A DNA stretch of 64,000 nt from Corylus avellana. Taxonomy: Eukaryota; Streptophyta; Magnoliopsida; Fagales; Betulaceae. The position numbers and the translations under genes are program-made. This document shows, piece after piece, positions 32,463-45,800 of the stretch (positions within the stretch are counted from its first letter, which is position 1; the number at the start of each line of letters is the position of its first letter). Under the pieces are notes generated by a model, which worked only from the letters and a program-made list of their open reading frames with translations, was not told the DNA's origin and did no database searches. The stretch is from the NCBI RefSeq assembly GCF_901000735.1, contig NC_081551.1, forward strand, positions 11,206,171 to 11,270,170, read 5' to 3'.

Positions 32463-34103
32463 ATGAAGAGCAGCAAGAAACCACTGAGCCTCAACGACCG
32501 CCATTACCGTCTCCTTCAAGACCTCTCCGCTCCTCCGAAACCCTCCTCCAGGCCCTCCACGGGTACAAACTCATTTCCCTCTCTCTATCCCTAACATTTT
32601 TTAATTTTTGTTGTTTTTTTTTTTTTGGATGAATACAAAAAAAAAATTGAATTTTTGCTGTTGGGTTTGAAAATTTGGACTAATTGTTGAATATTGCGTC
32701 TCGCAGACGATTATGATATTCCTCAATTCTCAGGAATCAGCGATTTCGATTCTCCTCTTGGTACGAATTTCTCTCAATAGTTATTTTTATTTTTTATTTT
32801 TGTTTTTGTTTTAAAATTTGCAATAATGTTTCACACTGAAGAAGGAGAAGGGAAGCCATCAAAGGTCAACAACGACGACCACGACGATGAGAATATTTCT
32901 CAATTCTCAGGAATCACCGGTCTTGATTCTCCTCTCGGTACTCCTCTCTCTCTCTGTATGTATATGCGAAACCATTTTCGTTTTCTTATTTATATATAAC
33001 TTCTCTTTGATGAGTTTCCAGAGAAAGAGAAGCCGATGAAGGTTAAGATCGAAGGTAGGCGGCGTCTATGTAAAGTTTCAACTCGACACAATGATAGTTC
33101 TGATGATACAGTGGTGCTTGATGACCCAACGTTTTCTGATATCACTGAATTTGATTCACCGCCACCCAAAAATGCGAGTGAGGGTGGTGGTGAGAATAAG
33201 GGTGGAAATGAGATTAGAGATATTCTCAGCGATTTGAGCGCCAAGTTTGATTTTTTGTCCATTGAGAAGAAGCGGGTTCCAAAGAGGATTGAATTGGTCG
33301 AGGATTCTTTGGATTTGGTGAGAGAGAAGGAAATGAGTGAAGAGAAGAAAGTTGATTTTCCTGAATATATGAGTGCAGGGTCTTCGCTTTCGCTTGCATC
33401 AGACATGTCTAGTTCCTCGTCGGACTTGGTTAATAGTGCTGGAGGTGGGGTTGAGAATGCTGTAGAAGAGCATGAGGAGAAGAGTGATTTGTGGAATGTT
33501 TCTGAAGGTAATAGGGCACATGGAGTGAAGAACACTAGTGGAAAGCTAAATAGAAATGAACCCAGAGAGGTGGATGAGAAATTGACGTCCAGGAGACAGC
33601 CTTTTGAGACTGAAACTGAAGAGGAGAAGGTGTTTGACTCTAAGGATGATGGTTTTATGGGTGGGGTACAGGAGACTAAGAAACATAGTGGAGCAAAAAC
33701 AAATGATCCTCTACCTCGGAGGATGGATAAGAAGTTAGTTCCTGTCCAGCAATTGTTTGATTCTAAAGTTGAAGAAAGAGAGGATGATGGGGAGGATGAT
33801 TGTGTTATTTTGAGTGGCAAGAAAACGGTTAAGGTGGTGGAGAAGTGGGGAATGAAGCTTAAGGATGAGTATAATGATTCACATGGTGATGATGTTTTGG
33901 ATGATTATGCGGATGGTTCTGTTTTGGAGGATGATGGGTCTATTAGTTTTAGTGGCTCAAAATCTACGTACAAGTTGCCTGGTAAGATTGCTAAAATGTT
34001 GTATCCACATCAGCGTGATGGCTTAAGGTGGCTATGGGCTCTGCATTGTCAGGGTAAGGGTGGAATCTTAGGGGATGACATGGGTCTGGGGAAGACAATG
34101 CAG
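32463..34103 (+). CDS. CHR24: SNF2 gene exons 1-4: acidic N-terminal region and Walker A
   Basis: Exon 1 encodes the conserved family start. Exons 2 and 3 are short and related ([13 protein letters not shown] against [13 protein letters not shown]). Exon 4 is 1082 bp; it begins [20 protein letters not shown] and then runs through a long acidic, Ser-rich, probably disordered stretch with few conserved features. It ends in the start of the ATPase core: [20 protein letters not shown] (Q-type region), then [15 protein letters not shown] (motif I, about residues 432-444). The donor follows directly after the Walker A box. The ATG at 32463 is the only one after the TATA-like box. Confidence 0.88.
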
Positions 34104-36840
34104 GTAAACAAATTGGATCTGTTTTACTAGGAAATTTTGTTTTTAGATTATTTTATATATTTAAAATTTGTTTCAATGCTGGTTTGTTTCTGAGTGCAGA
34201 TATGTGGCTTCTTAGCTGGATTATTCCACTCGCGTTTGATTAAGAGGGCAATGGTTGTGGCCCCAAAAACGCTGATGCCCCATTGGATCAAAGAATTATC
34301 AGCCGTGGGGCTCTCTGAGAAGATAAGAGAGTAATGCTGCTTGGCTTGTGTCTTTTCTACCTTTCCTCTTATTTCTTATATGAGAAAACAAAATTTAATT
34401 TATTGATAAAGAAAAAATATAAATATTTTTGTATGAATTGCTGCAGTCACCAAACCTGTTCTTCAATGTAGGTACTATGGGACTTGTCCAAAAGCTCGGC
34501 AGTATGAGCTCCAGTATATACTTCAGGTATTAGATATGTCCCTTTCACGTATTAAATCTGAGTCGGCACATAACATATTTACTGGCAAATAGAGGCTAAG
34601 CATGCAACTAAGTTTATGCTTCAGACTGAACTTGAAACTTGGGGGTTGAATAAGTTCTCACACAAGTCTGGAATACGTTAATTTCATTCGCACAATCGTC
34701 CTCATTTTAGATTTGGTTAAATGCTCAACTTGGAAAATTCAAAATCTGTCATTTCTATGTAATGCTTACTTAGCAATTTTGATATTAAAATATAGTTTCT
34801 AGAGAACTGTTGCCATGGGGTTCTAGAACCCTTCTCTTGGTTTGCATGTTGTTGGGTGGCATGATAAGATTTTGTGACATCTTGCATTTGTTGTCTCCTC
34901 ACAGGACAAAGGTGTCCTTCTTACAACTTATGATATTGTACGGAACAACTCTAAATCTTTACGGGGTGACTACTATTACGATAATGAAGGAAGTGAAGAT
35001 AGTGTTACATGGGATTATATGATACTTGATGAGGTATTTAGTTACTCATATTGTTGCCAAGCATTGAGAAGTCTTATTTTTTTCCCGTGGTTTCCATCTT
35101 CAAAAGAATTGTAAATTTGTTCATATGTGTGATGGCCATACTGTAAGGCAGTCAATTTTATTGCCCAGCCCCCAACTCTACTGCCTTTGTACTCGTACAT
35201 ATGTATGCGTTTATATGTTTGTGATTACCACATTTATAAAAAAATATGCATATGTGAGGATTTAAATTTGTTTGACCCAAGGTGAAAACTTTTTTTGGGA
35301 TAACTTTTTTTTTTTTTTTTTGTAGGTAATGTTGGACAACTTTGTGTCACAGTATGCAATAAGTGGGTGCTGGGAGAGATTTGAATCAGTTGTTTAGGTT
35401 TGAGGAAAACTGTGTAGAAATAAATAATAAGTTAGATGCCTCCAGAGGATGAATCGTCTCCAAAGATGCATACAATTGTAAATTCAATAAAAAATTTAGT
35501 GCTCTGTTTGGCATGGCTTGAGTGAAGCCCATCAAGGGCTTATTGTTTTGCCAATGCGAGGATGTTTGTTTATTACAGTGGTCCCTAAACAATTGAGCCT
35601 GTACTGTAATTTTATTCTCCATTTCAAGAATGACTACCATAAGGAATGGTGCAACTCTTTAGCTTTCAGAGTTGGGATATCAGACCATTCCAAACGTCAA
35701 GGACTAATTCAGAATCATATTGTTTTTGGGATTGTGGAGTTTAGGAAAGCATGGAGTTGAGCATTTGGAGCTCAGGAATCTAACATTGAAAAGAAGTAAT
35801 GGTGACGGAACTTGAGTGCTGGCATAAAAGGTTGAGATTTTCAGCTTAGTTGAATGCCTAGGCATTCAAGAGCTGCATTCATGGACTGCCTGCATAAGCT
35901 GAACATGAAGTTTTGTAGATGTTAGCTTCACATTGCATGTATACAGGAGACCAATAGAGAATCTGCTCCCCTTGATAGCTTCACATTGCATGTATATGGG
36001 ACACCAATAGAGAATCTGGCTCCCCTTGATAGAATTCTTCCTTGCCCCTTATAAGGTGCAAAAGGATTTGGGAAGATTATTTTTCGCACTTTGCTGGGTT
36101 TGGGAAGGGAGAGGCCCATCCTGGGCCTTGCTTCATTGCCAATCCTATCATTAGTTTATTAATACTTACAATTTGATTTTTTTAGTTACTACTCATATTA
36201 GCATCACATTTGTATAAGAATTTGTTTCCACTTAACCTTGAGACATCACTTTATCTGATCAACCTATTTAAAACTCCAGGGGCATCTGATAAAGAATCCT
36301 AGTACACAGAGAGCCAAAAGTTTGCTTGAGATACCAAGTGCTTGTCGTATTATCATCAGTGGCACACCATTACAAAACAATCTGAAGGTATTCTGTTTGG
36401 CATTCATTGTGTTACCTTTTTGTTATTTTCTATAAGTATAATCAAGGAGTCCAAAGTTATTATGGTGCATTGTCATTAAAAACTGGATATGTGATCTGGT
36501 ATAGTGTTCTGCTTTTTTTTTTTTAGGAGTTGTGGGCCTTGTTCAACTTCTGTTGTCCTGACCTACTGGGTGACAAGCAATGGTAATAAACTCTTCTTGC
36601 AAAAGTTGTCTTCAATTATGTTTGTGTTTCTTGTGGCATGAGATTTTGGAGTTTCTCAGGTTTAAGGAAAAGTTTGAATATGCCATTCTACGTGGAAATG
36701 AAAAAAAGGCATCTGATAGGGAAAAGCGTATTGGTTCAGCAGTTGCAAAGGTAATGATATATTTGATGGTTATAATGTGTTTTGTGTTGCTTAGTCATTG
36801 GGTTCTGTTTGACGGGGTTATTGAGGTCTTAAGTTCAATC

Positions 36841-36876
<36 letters not shown>

Positions 36877-39800
36877 TGTTACAACATTCTATTTGTGTTT
36901 TCACTTGAATGGATTTTTAATAGGATTGTCGTAAACACCATAATGGTGTGGTTCTTTTGTGCCCATTGTACATCTTTTATTCCCCTCCATGTAGTTCAAA
37001 ATTGTAGCTTTACTGATGTTCAAAGCATTTATATGTGCAAAAGGTTCTTTTTTTGTTTTGTTTTGGTGACAGTAATAAAAACTGGCTATCGAATAATATT
37101 ACAAGTAATGGAGCTCATGATCATTTACCAAATTTTCCCTTATGGGACCTTTGAATCTAAAATGTGAGATCCACAATTTCCAGGTCCATGATACTACTGT
37201 TTCTGTATTTGTTTTATTGCTTTTGGTTTTCTTATTTCAACAATTTTGACGATACATTTTACATTTGCCTGTTGATGAACAATGAAGTGTACTTACAAAA
37301 ATCTTTTTTGGTAAGTAAATCATTCTTATTAGAAAGTGCAAAAGGCGCAGCCCAAGTACACAAAGAGTATCAAAGAGAGACTCTCAATTAGGGAGAAAAA
37401 GAAGAACACAAGTCTAGAAATTCAGTAAAACTAGAAATACAAGGACTATTGTGTGCCGCTATTCAAGCATAATGAGATTTGAACATATCAACTTTTAACT
37501 CTAACATCGCTCTCTCACAATCTTCAAAGTTCCTTGTGTTCTGTTCTCACCAAATGCTCCACATTAAGCACATAGGAGCCATTCTCCAACTTCCTAAAAT
37601 GCAATGGCTTTCTAATGACCTCTCAAGCTAGCCATCAATTCCACCACCCTTCTAGGCATCACCCACAAAAAGACGGAAGATTGAAACCCATAATTCTCTA
37701 GCCACTTCACAATAGAGAAGAAGATGATCTATGGTCTACTCATTCCTCTTGCACATGCAGTTCCAATCCACAACTATGGCTTGCCTCTTGTTCAGGTTAT
37801 CCAAAGTTAAAAATCTCTCTAGTGTTGCTGTCCGCATAAATAACAGCACTCTAAAAGGAGCCTTAGTTCTCTAAATGTTCTTCCATGGAAATGGGGAGCC
37901 AGCAAGAGTGCAAAGGGCATGATAACGGATTTGACCTTGAACACTTGCCTTTTTTAGAGGGATCCAACAGATTCTATCCTTGCCACCTTGTTTCAACTTG
38001 AGAGAATACAAGAGCTCAAAGAACGAGGTGATCAAGTTCACCTCCCAATCATGCACTCATTTGATAAAAAAAATATTTCACGGAATATTTATTTTAAAAA
38101 ACTGTATATAGTCCACCACTAAAGCCTCCTTAGAGTGAGCAGCACTAAACAATTCCAAAAACGTTGTCTTCAGTGGATAATCTCCACATCATAAGTCATG
38201 CTAAAACTAATCTTGGACACATCACCCACTTCAAATTTGACAAATCTAGAGAAAAAAACCCCACCCCTTTGTAATGTTTTTCCACAACCCCACCCCGAAG
38301 GCCCAACAACCTTGTTGGAACACCATCCTCCCCTCGTGCTATCATATTTGGGTTCCACCACCGATCTCTACAAAGCCTCTCTTTCTGTGGCATAAAGTCA
38401 TAACCATTTCTTCGAAAGAGTTTGGTTAAATTGAATCATATTTCTGACCCCCAAACCACTAGAGAAAATCTTAGAACAAATCTTAAACCAACTAACTAGA
38501 TGGATTTTGAACTCGTCACCAATTCCACCCCACTAAAGTTTCTCAATCCGGTTGGCAAGACATACGGGGATGGTGAAGATTGACAATTAATAAGTAGGCA
38601 AATTGGAAAGAGTGCTTTTAATCAATGTTAACCTACTACATGTAGACAAATAAAGCCTCTTCCAACCAGTCAAACTACGCTCTATTTTTCAACAATGCCA
38701 TCTTGTATTGATTTAGCCTTGTACGAATCCCCCAAAGGAAGCCCCAAATATTTCAAAGGTAAAGAGGACACTGTACACCCAAGAATATTGTTAAAGTATT
38801 GATTAAGTGATTAAATTTATTTATTTTTATCAGTTTAAGCTTTTGAGATAACTGATAGTTTAATATAGTATCAGAGCCAAGGTCTTGGGATCGTACATTG
38901 ACTCTGTCAAATTATCCTCCATTTAAATTAAATATTTCACGTGTTGGGCTTTATCTATTAAAAGGGAGTTTGAGCCTACACGTGAGGGGGATTGTTAAAG
39001 TATTGATTAAGTGATTAAATTTACTTCTTTCTATCAACTTAAGCTTTTGAGATAACTGATAGTTTAACACAAGCCAAGCCCTCAACACCATCCACATGGC
39101 AACATGGACTAACTTTGATTTAAATAAGTTAATTTTCAATCCCAAGACAACCTCAAAACATAAGAAGAGGCAGAGCAGATGACAAAGATGATATGGAAGT
39201 GTCACTTGCAAACAAGAGATGAAACACTAGCAACTTGTCGTTATTCCTCGACCCCACCGAAAATCCATTGTGGCAGACAACATTCTATACAAAGCTTCCA
39301 TCACAACCACCAAAAGCAGAGGTGAGAAATGATCCCTTTGTTTCAGACCATGAGAGCTATTAAAGAAACCATATGAAGATGCATTAATCAAAACCAAGAA
39401 ATGCACCTTAGAAATACAGTGGGTGATCCCTTTTATGTCCCAAAGGCACTCAGTGGTTGGACAGCCTAGGACTTTGAGTATAATCCTCAAGGTCTTAGGT
39501 TCGAAACCACTGAGTGCAAACTGCTTATTGTGGCTATCAAACTGGGGGTTTGCCCCTTAAATTAACCGATGTGCACTTGTGGGAAACTCTTTGCCGATGG
39601 CCTGTGTACCCTCGGGATTAGTCAAAGCGAAGTTTCGGATACCCGGTGCCAAATCAAAAAATACAGTGGGTGATCCAACCTCTCCATTTCTCCTCAAAGC
39701 CAACACAAAACCTCAATTAACAATTGTATGCCTTTTCTAGGTCCAACTTACATAGCACACTGGGTTCCCCTGATCTAATCAAGCTATCAAGACAATTCAT

Positions 39801-42800
39801 TAGCTACCGAAATTGAATCTAAGATTTGTCTCCCCTTGGTGAAAGCATTTTGAGACGTGGAAATAACTTACTCCAACATTGTCTTTAGTTTGTTCGCTAG
39901 GACTTTTGAGATGATTTTATAAACACTACCCATAAGACTAATGAGACAGAAGTCCTTAATATTCACAACCCTAGCTTTCTTAGGGATGAGTGAAATAAAA
40001 GTTGCATTGAGACTCTTTTCAAACTTCCCTCGAAGATGAAGCTCTTGGAAAACATTCATGAAATCCCTTTAATGACCTCCCAACAAGTCTAAAAAAGAGT
40101 TATGAAAAAACCATCTAGACCTGGTGCCTTATCACCATTTTGGGCTGTCACCACCTCAAAAACCACACTCTTGTCCAATGCTCTCTCTAACCACCTAACC
40201 TCTTCAACACCGATTGAATTGAAAGAAAGACTATACAGCTTTGGTCACCAACTGAATTGTTATGAATAAAATTTATTGTAAAACTGCACAACATGCTCCT
40301 TTATTGTTGTAGGATCTAAAGTGATAAAACCATTAACAACTAAGGATTCATTGGTGTTGTTTCTTTTGTTCGAATTTGCCACACAGTGTAAGATTTTAAT
40401 ATTATTGTCTCCCTCTTTCAATCAAAGAGCCAGTGACTTTTGCCTCTAGCTCACTTCTTTGAGAAGAATAAGTCTCTCTAAATCCTTGATGATCTCTTCC
40501 TTTCTCAACCATTCATCATTAGATAAGGATATTCTTTTTGCAATAATATAAAGATCACAAATTTCATCCAAAACAACATTTTTCTGCTTCTCAACGTTGC
40601 CAAATATATTCTCATTCCATTTTTTAAATCGGATTTCAAGGCTTTCAATTTATGTGCCATAATAAAACTAGGAGAGCCTTGGAAGCTATAGGTTTTCCAC
40701 CATTGTTTTATCTTATCCATAAAACCATTTAACTTTACCACAACAACACAATCCAAAAGTAAAGGGAAATGATTTGATAAGAGTATGGGGAGCCTCCTTT
40801 GAGAAGCATTAGGAAACTAGGCTTGGGAGAGAGAAGTCTGTTAATTTTGGGCCATGACGAAGGGTCATAGTTATTAGACCACTTGTAGTTTCTACCTATA
40901 AGGGGGAGATTCATATCAGGACTAACAACAACTTCTATTTGATTTTTCTTAAATTTAGGGAACAAAACTATTTTATGCTTTCCTATCCAAATACACTCCA
41001 TAGTAGCTTCCCCTTATCTTTCCCTATACCATTAAAATATTATTTATTTACAAAAAAATACAAGTTCTATGCATACCCACACATTTTTTATAAAATTCTA
41101 ACACAATCCCCAGTGAAAGGCAGAAAGAGTAGAGGAGCGAGGAGAGATAAATATTTTGCGTTAAAATAATCGATAGGGAAGCTAAAGTGTTTCCCAATGC
41201 ATTGGGTAGCACTATAGCATTCCGGATGTTTAGGGAAGCAATACAGATTTTCAGAAGTGAACTTCGAAAACTTTGACATAGCTAGGCTAGAACGGGTGTT
41301 GCTAGATCTCTCACTCGGATGACGGGTGATGTTGAAATCACTCCCAATGGGCCACAATAAGGTCCACCAAACCCCACCAATTCATCCTAGGGCACTCTTT
41401 TGTCAGTGTCAACATTAGGGCCATGACCACCTGCAAAAGCCCACCAAAAATTATCATAGACGTTTTTGAAAGAGCAAACCACAGAATAAGCCTCCCACAC
41501 ACTCCTCAACTTTCTCCACCACCCTTTTATCCCACATTAATAGGATCTGTCCATAAGCACCTCTCGAGCCAAAATAATACTAGTCTACATGTTGACAACC
41601 TAAAGATTATGCACAACTATCCTAGACACAAGCTCCAACTTGGTTTCTTGAAGACAAGCAATATCAACCTTCCAAGATCTAAGGAGATACCTAATCCTCA
41701 ACCTTTTATTCATCTCATCCAATTTGCGAACATTCCAAGACAAAACACTAGGCTTCATATTGAATCAGTTGGGCCCTTCCCCCTTACCTTTGTCGTTGCT
41801 AGCCTGACCTCACTTATGGTCTTAATTGATAGAACATGCTAACCTTTTTACTTTGCGGTGCCTTTTGTTCATTGCCTTATAAGGAAAACAGGACTAGCTG
41901 AACCATCCCGATTTTGACTCACTTCAATAGCAGTGAGCAAGGTCATCACCTCATCCTCAAACGCTTCACAAGACATCCCTAGCACCGAATCTAAAGAATC
42001 CAAAACAGGTAGAATTGGCTCTTCAATAACAAAAGGATGGATGTTCAACATCTCGTGATCCTAATGCTCTTCCCTAGAATAGGGTTTCATTTCAAGAGTG
42101 GGGTCATCTCGTCCCCATTATTTCTGGTTTGATTTATCCCATCTTTGCCTTCTTTAACAGGGATGTTTGGATGATCACTAGGTCCTTTCTCGCTTCATTG
42201 CCTCCATCGTTGCTCCTTTCGAGAGAAACAAAAAAAGTCAAGTGATCAAATCTAGAATGGGTGCTCTCTTACCATCCCGAAAGGCTAGAGCCCATTCCAA
42301 GGCCTTAGGTCCTCCCACGAAGTTTGTGACACCCAAACATGGAACAACAAATGCACCATCATTGAGAGATCTACTAGTATGAGCATTCATATACGTAAAC
42401 TCTTCAACCTGTAGACAAACATCTGAAATACCTGCTATTGAGTCCTCATTGGCACAATTTGGACTTGAAATCAAAACTGCAATAAGCGGTAGCATCAACA
42501 TCGGGGTAGCCATGATTTTTTCTTTTGATAAAGAACCTCCAAAAGTGGACTCATAACCTACACCGCTCAAATTGCCTTGAAACCCCTCCTTGACTCCACC
42601 AAAGTGATCAACGATAGACATGGAAGGTAGTTGCTTAGCTATCAAAGAGGCAGCAGGCTGAGTGGAAGGATGACTCGAATCCACTCCCTCGCCCAACCCT
42701 AAAGATGAGACCCCAGAGCTTGTTTTAATTTTTCACTTTTGGTTAGTGGGCTTGGTTTTAAAATGACTTAACACTTGGGCTGTAGTTGACTGATGCAGGC

Positions 42801-45800
42801 CCAAAATCTTAGTACGTGTTTGAGTGTGTTGGACTGTTAAATTATCAGTTATCCCAAAAGCTTAAATTGATAGGAAGAGACAAATTTAATCACTTAAATC
42901 ATTACTTTGTTACTCCCCCTTACGTGTGGACTTAAACTCCCTTTTAATAGATGATGCCCAACACATGAAATATTTAATTTAAATGGGGGTGAATTGATGG
43001 AGATAGGGTTTGAACTCAGGACCTCTGACTCTGATACCGTGTTAAATCACCACTTGTCTTAAAAGCTTAAGTTGATAGGAATAAATAAATTTAACTACTT
43101 AATCATTACTTTGACATGGGCCACCAAAGAAATTGGCTCAAACTGAAAGACATCCTCCCCTTTGAATTGGGCTTCGTCTACTGAGGCCTACTTAGTTGAG
43201 AAGAACACGAGCCCGCTCCCGCTCCCGCACCCAAGCTCACTGAGGAAGCTCATGCTTCCAAACTCTTGGGCCAATGTTGATTTTATTTCTCTCAGAAGCA
43301 CCGGTCAGGCTTGAATCTTTTTCTTTCACCCTGTTTGGTTGGGCCACCCTAGACAAGTCAAATGCTTGGGAACCTGGGCTACAAAGATCAAGTCCCTCTC
43401 AATTGGCTTGGACTTCAACCCATTAAGAACACCTTTCAGCTGGCCTACAACACTCTCAGACCCATTAACACCCCAACCCTCCCCTATCCTCATGATGTCT
43501 CAATTAGCAATACCATCACGTTCCTATTTTTCCTCATATTGTCCTTGAAGGTATTCATACTATCTTGGCCACCTAGAATTTCGTGACTCCCAAAAATTTC
43601 CCCAATCATTTCTTTTTCACTACCACCTTGTTCCCTCTATTCTAGCCCAAAAGCCTAAGCTAGTGAGCTTGGTTTACTTAAGTATATTAACTATTCTTAT
43701 TCTTTATATTTTCTCAATGTGGGATACAAACCTCACAAATGCATGTACATGTCGGCTAGAAACTGCCTCACTCTGTTACACATCTAATTATCTTTGTGTT
43801 GTTTGAATGACGGTTTTTGTGGAATGGATGAAAGAATTATGATAATGCCAAGATTTAGGTGTCTATGGGATGGGGTGCAATGTAAATGATCAAATAATTG
43901 AATGCTTTTATCCAAATATTGACTGTATTCAAGGTAGTCAGCCTCCAATAAATGAGAAAAAAGATGTGTTTTATGGAAAACGTCATCCTTGATGATGTGG
44001 CCATTTATGCAAAATGACAACTTTTAATTGGTCCACGTGTCAGTTTGTTAAGTCAACTAATGGTCAACAGACGAATTGACTAATTTGGTCATTGATCAAA
44101 ACCACAAGGACCTCCTGTGATAAAAATCAAACCTTACGAGAGAAAAAAATAAAGTTGTGAAACCCCAGGGGGTATTAGGTATTTAACCTTAATAGTTATG
44201 ATTCTCCTTTATTCCTTCACTATGCCTGTAATTCAATTTGCAAAATACAATAGCAATTAGATTGGTTTAGTATAATTGAATTACAACTACCTAACTACTA
44301 ACACAATGCCTATTGGAATTTCAAAATAATTGACCTGTCAAAATTACAAAGAAGCTAATCCTACTAAGCTGATTAAAGGGCCCTACTAACCCATTACACA
44401 CCCCCACCAAAGCTTCGATTATGACCTTCCAACAGTCTCAACTGAATTCTTATTTGCTACCACCAAAGTAGAACCCATCATACTAGTCGATAGAGGACCA
44501 CTGTGGTTCTTACTGCTAGACGAGGGCCTGCACTCAGCGCCAAAGGAAGTTGTACTTATAAATTCTTGGCTTAAATTATAGTTTGATGTAGGTTTTTATT
44601 CTTCTATTGCTTGTCTCAATAGGCAAGAACTGTGGAATTAAATATTTGTAGCTTCTAGAAACTTTCCATATGTGATATTTCAAATTTAGTAAACATGGCC
44701 AATATCTATATATAAAAGTTAGAACTTTTAAACCTTGCAATGTTGTGAATTTTGGCTTCAACTTATGAACAAGTTTCTAGTGAGGTTCTAATAGTTCATT
44801 ATAGTATAGCCAATAATTGTAAGTGATAAGATTGCAAGTATTGGAGTCTGTTTTATGTATCTATTTCAAAGGATTTTTGTCAATTGTCACTTTCTATCTA
44901 TGAGACTTGTTGTTTACTGCATATTTCTAAGTTCCTTACGTATCTGCTTCTATTGCGTCGTAGCTCTTGTGCTTGCATCTTGTTTTTCGTTGCTTTCTCA
45001 CTGGTAATGTCAAATTTGTTTCTTTAATGCCTGTTTGGGATGATAATAGGTTGTAGATACTTTTTTTTTTTCTTAAACAGGAGCTAAGAGAACGTATTCA
45101 ACCTTATTTTTTGCGGCGTTTAAAGAGTGAGGTTTTTAGTGAAGATAATTCCAAATCAACTATCAAACTTTCTAAGAAGAATGAGGTCATTGTGTGGCTA
45201 AGATTAACTAGTTGCCAGGTCTGATCTGCTTCTTCTCAGTCTACATTTCATTTCATCGCACGTTGTGGTTTCATTCAAATTGTTATGTTGATCTCACAGT
45301 TTGCACTTATATGGTGTAGCGACAACTTTATGAAGCCTTTTTAAAGAGTGAGCTGGTTCTTTCAGCTTTTGATGGCTCACCACTGGCTGCTCTTACGGTA
45401 CTGTTTGTTATCCTTTGCTATTTCTGCTGTTTTTTCTTTGTTAATTTATTTGTTTAATTTATTAATATCTAGTAATGCCTTGGATTATGAGTCCGGAAAT
45501 GTTGTCTAGTGACTTCTTTGCTAATTTTATTTATTTAAAATAGCTAGTGGTGATGATGGGCATTGACCTATTAGCTGAGATTCATGTTTCCCTAGTTAAG
45601 TTAAAAAACATGGGATTATTTTATGTTTAAGTCTTTATTTTATTTTATTTATGTGATAATGATTTATTTCTGAGATGAAACAATGTTGTTTTCTTAGTCT
45701 CTCTGCATTTAACATTTATATTCTGGGAGTTCAAACGAAAAATGACAAAAATGCTTATTTGAATAATGATTCATGACTAAATGAAATAACTTAAATTTGG

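Larger units (their letters stand above)
37304..43640 (-). mobile_element. L1-type LINE, antisense in intron 10, degenerate
   Basis: The minus-strand 3' end shows the usual plant LINE tail (TGTACTTGGGCTGCGCC, then AATAAG and ACTTACCAAAAAA). Going up the strand come [20 protein letters not shown] (zinc-finger RVT region, 38056-37871), a reverse-transcriptase part ([19 protein letters not shown], 39400-39340) and [20 protein letters not shown] (39950-39880). Beyond that are an endonuclease fragment ([18 protein letters not shown], near 41350) and an ORF1-side part (42696-42238). The catalytic ADD box is deleted, and stops and frameshifts are many. Two TRIMs, a SINE and an unclassified piece (about 40930-41240) are inserted. 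The 5' limit is approximate. Confidence 0.85.

Noticed and set aside
32990..33820. Long open frame of 276 codons on the minus strand opposite SNF2 exon 4
   Set aside because: It is Ser/Phe/Leu-rich low-complexity sequence, the antisense shadow of the acidic exon 4, which has family-conserved content and clean splice sites.
37204..37391. Alternative exons of the SNF2 gene in the first part of intron 10
   Set aside because: The frame has no helicase content, exon 10 joins exon 11 in the right phase, and 37304 on is LINE tail.
38789..39069. The doubled TGTTAAAGTATTGATTAAG block read first as a simple tandem duplication
   Set aside because: The tRNA primer site after the left copy and the polypurine tract before the right copy show it is a TRIM with terminal repeats.
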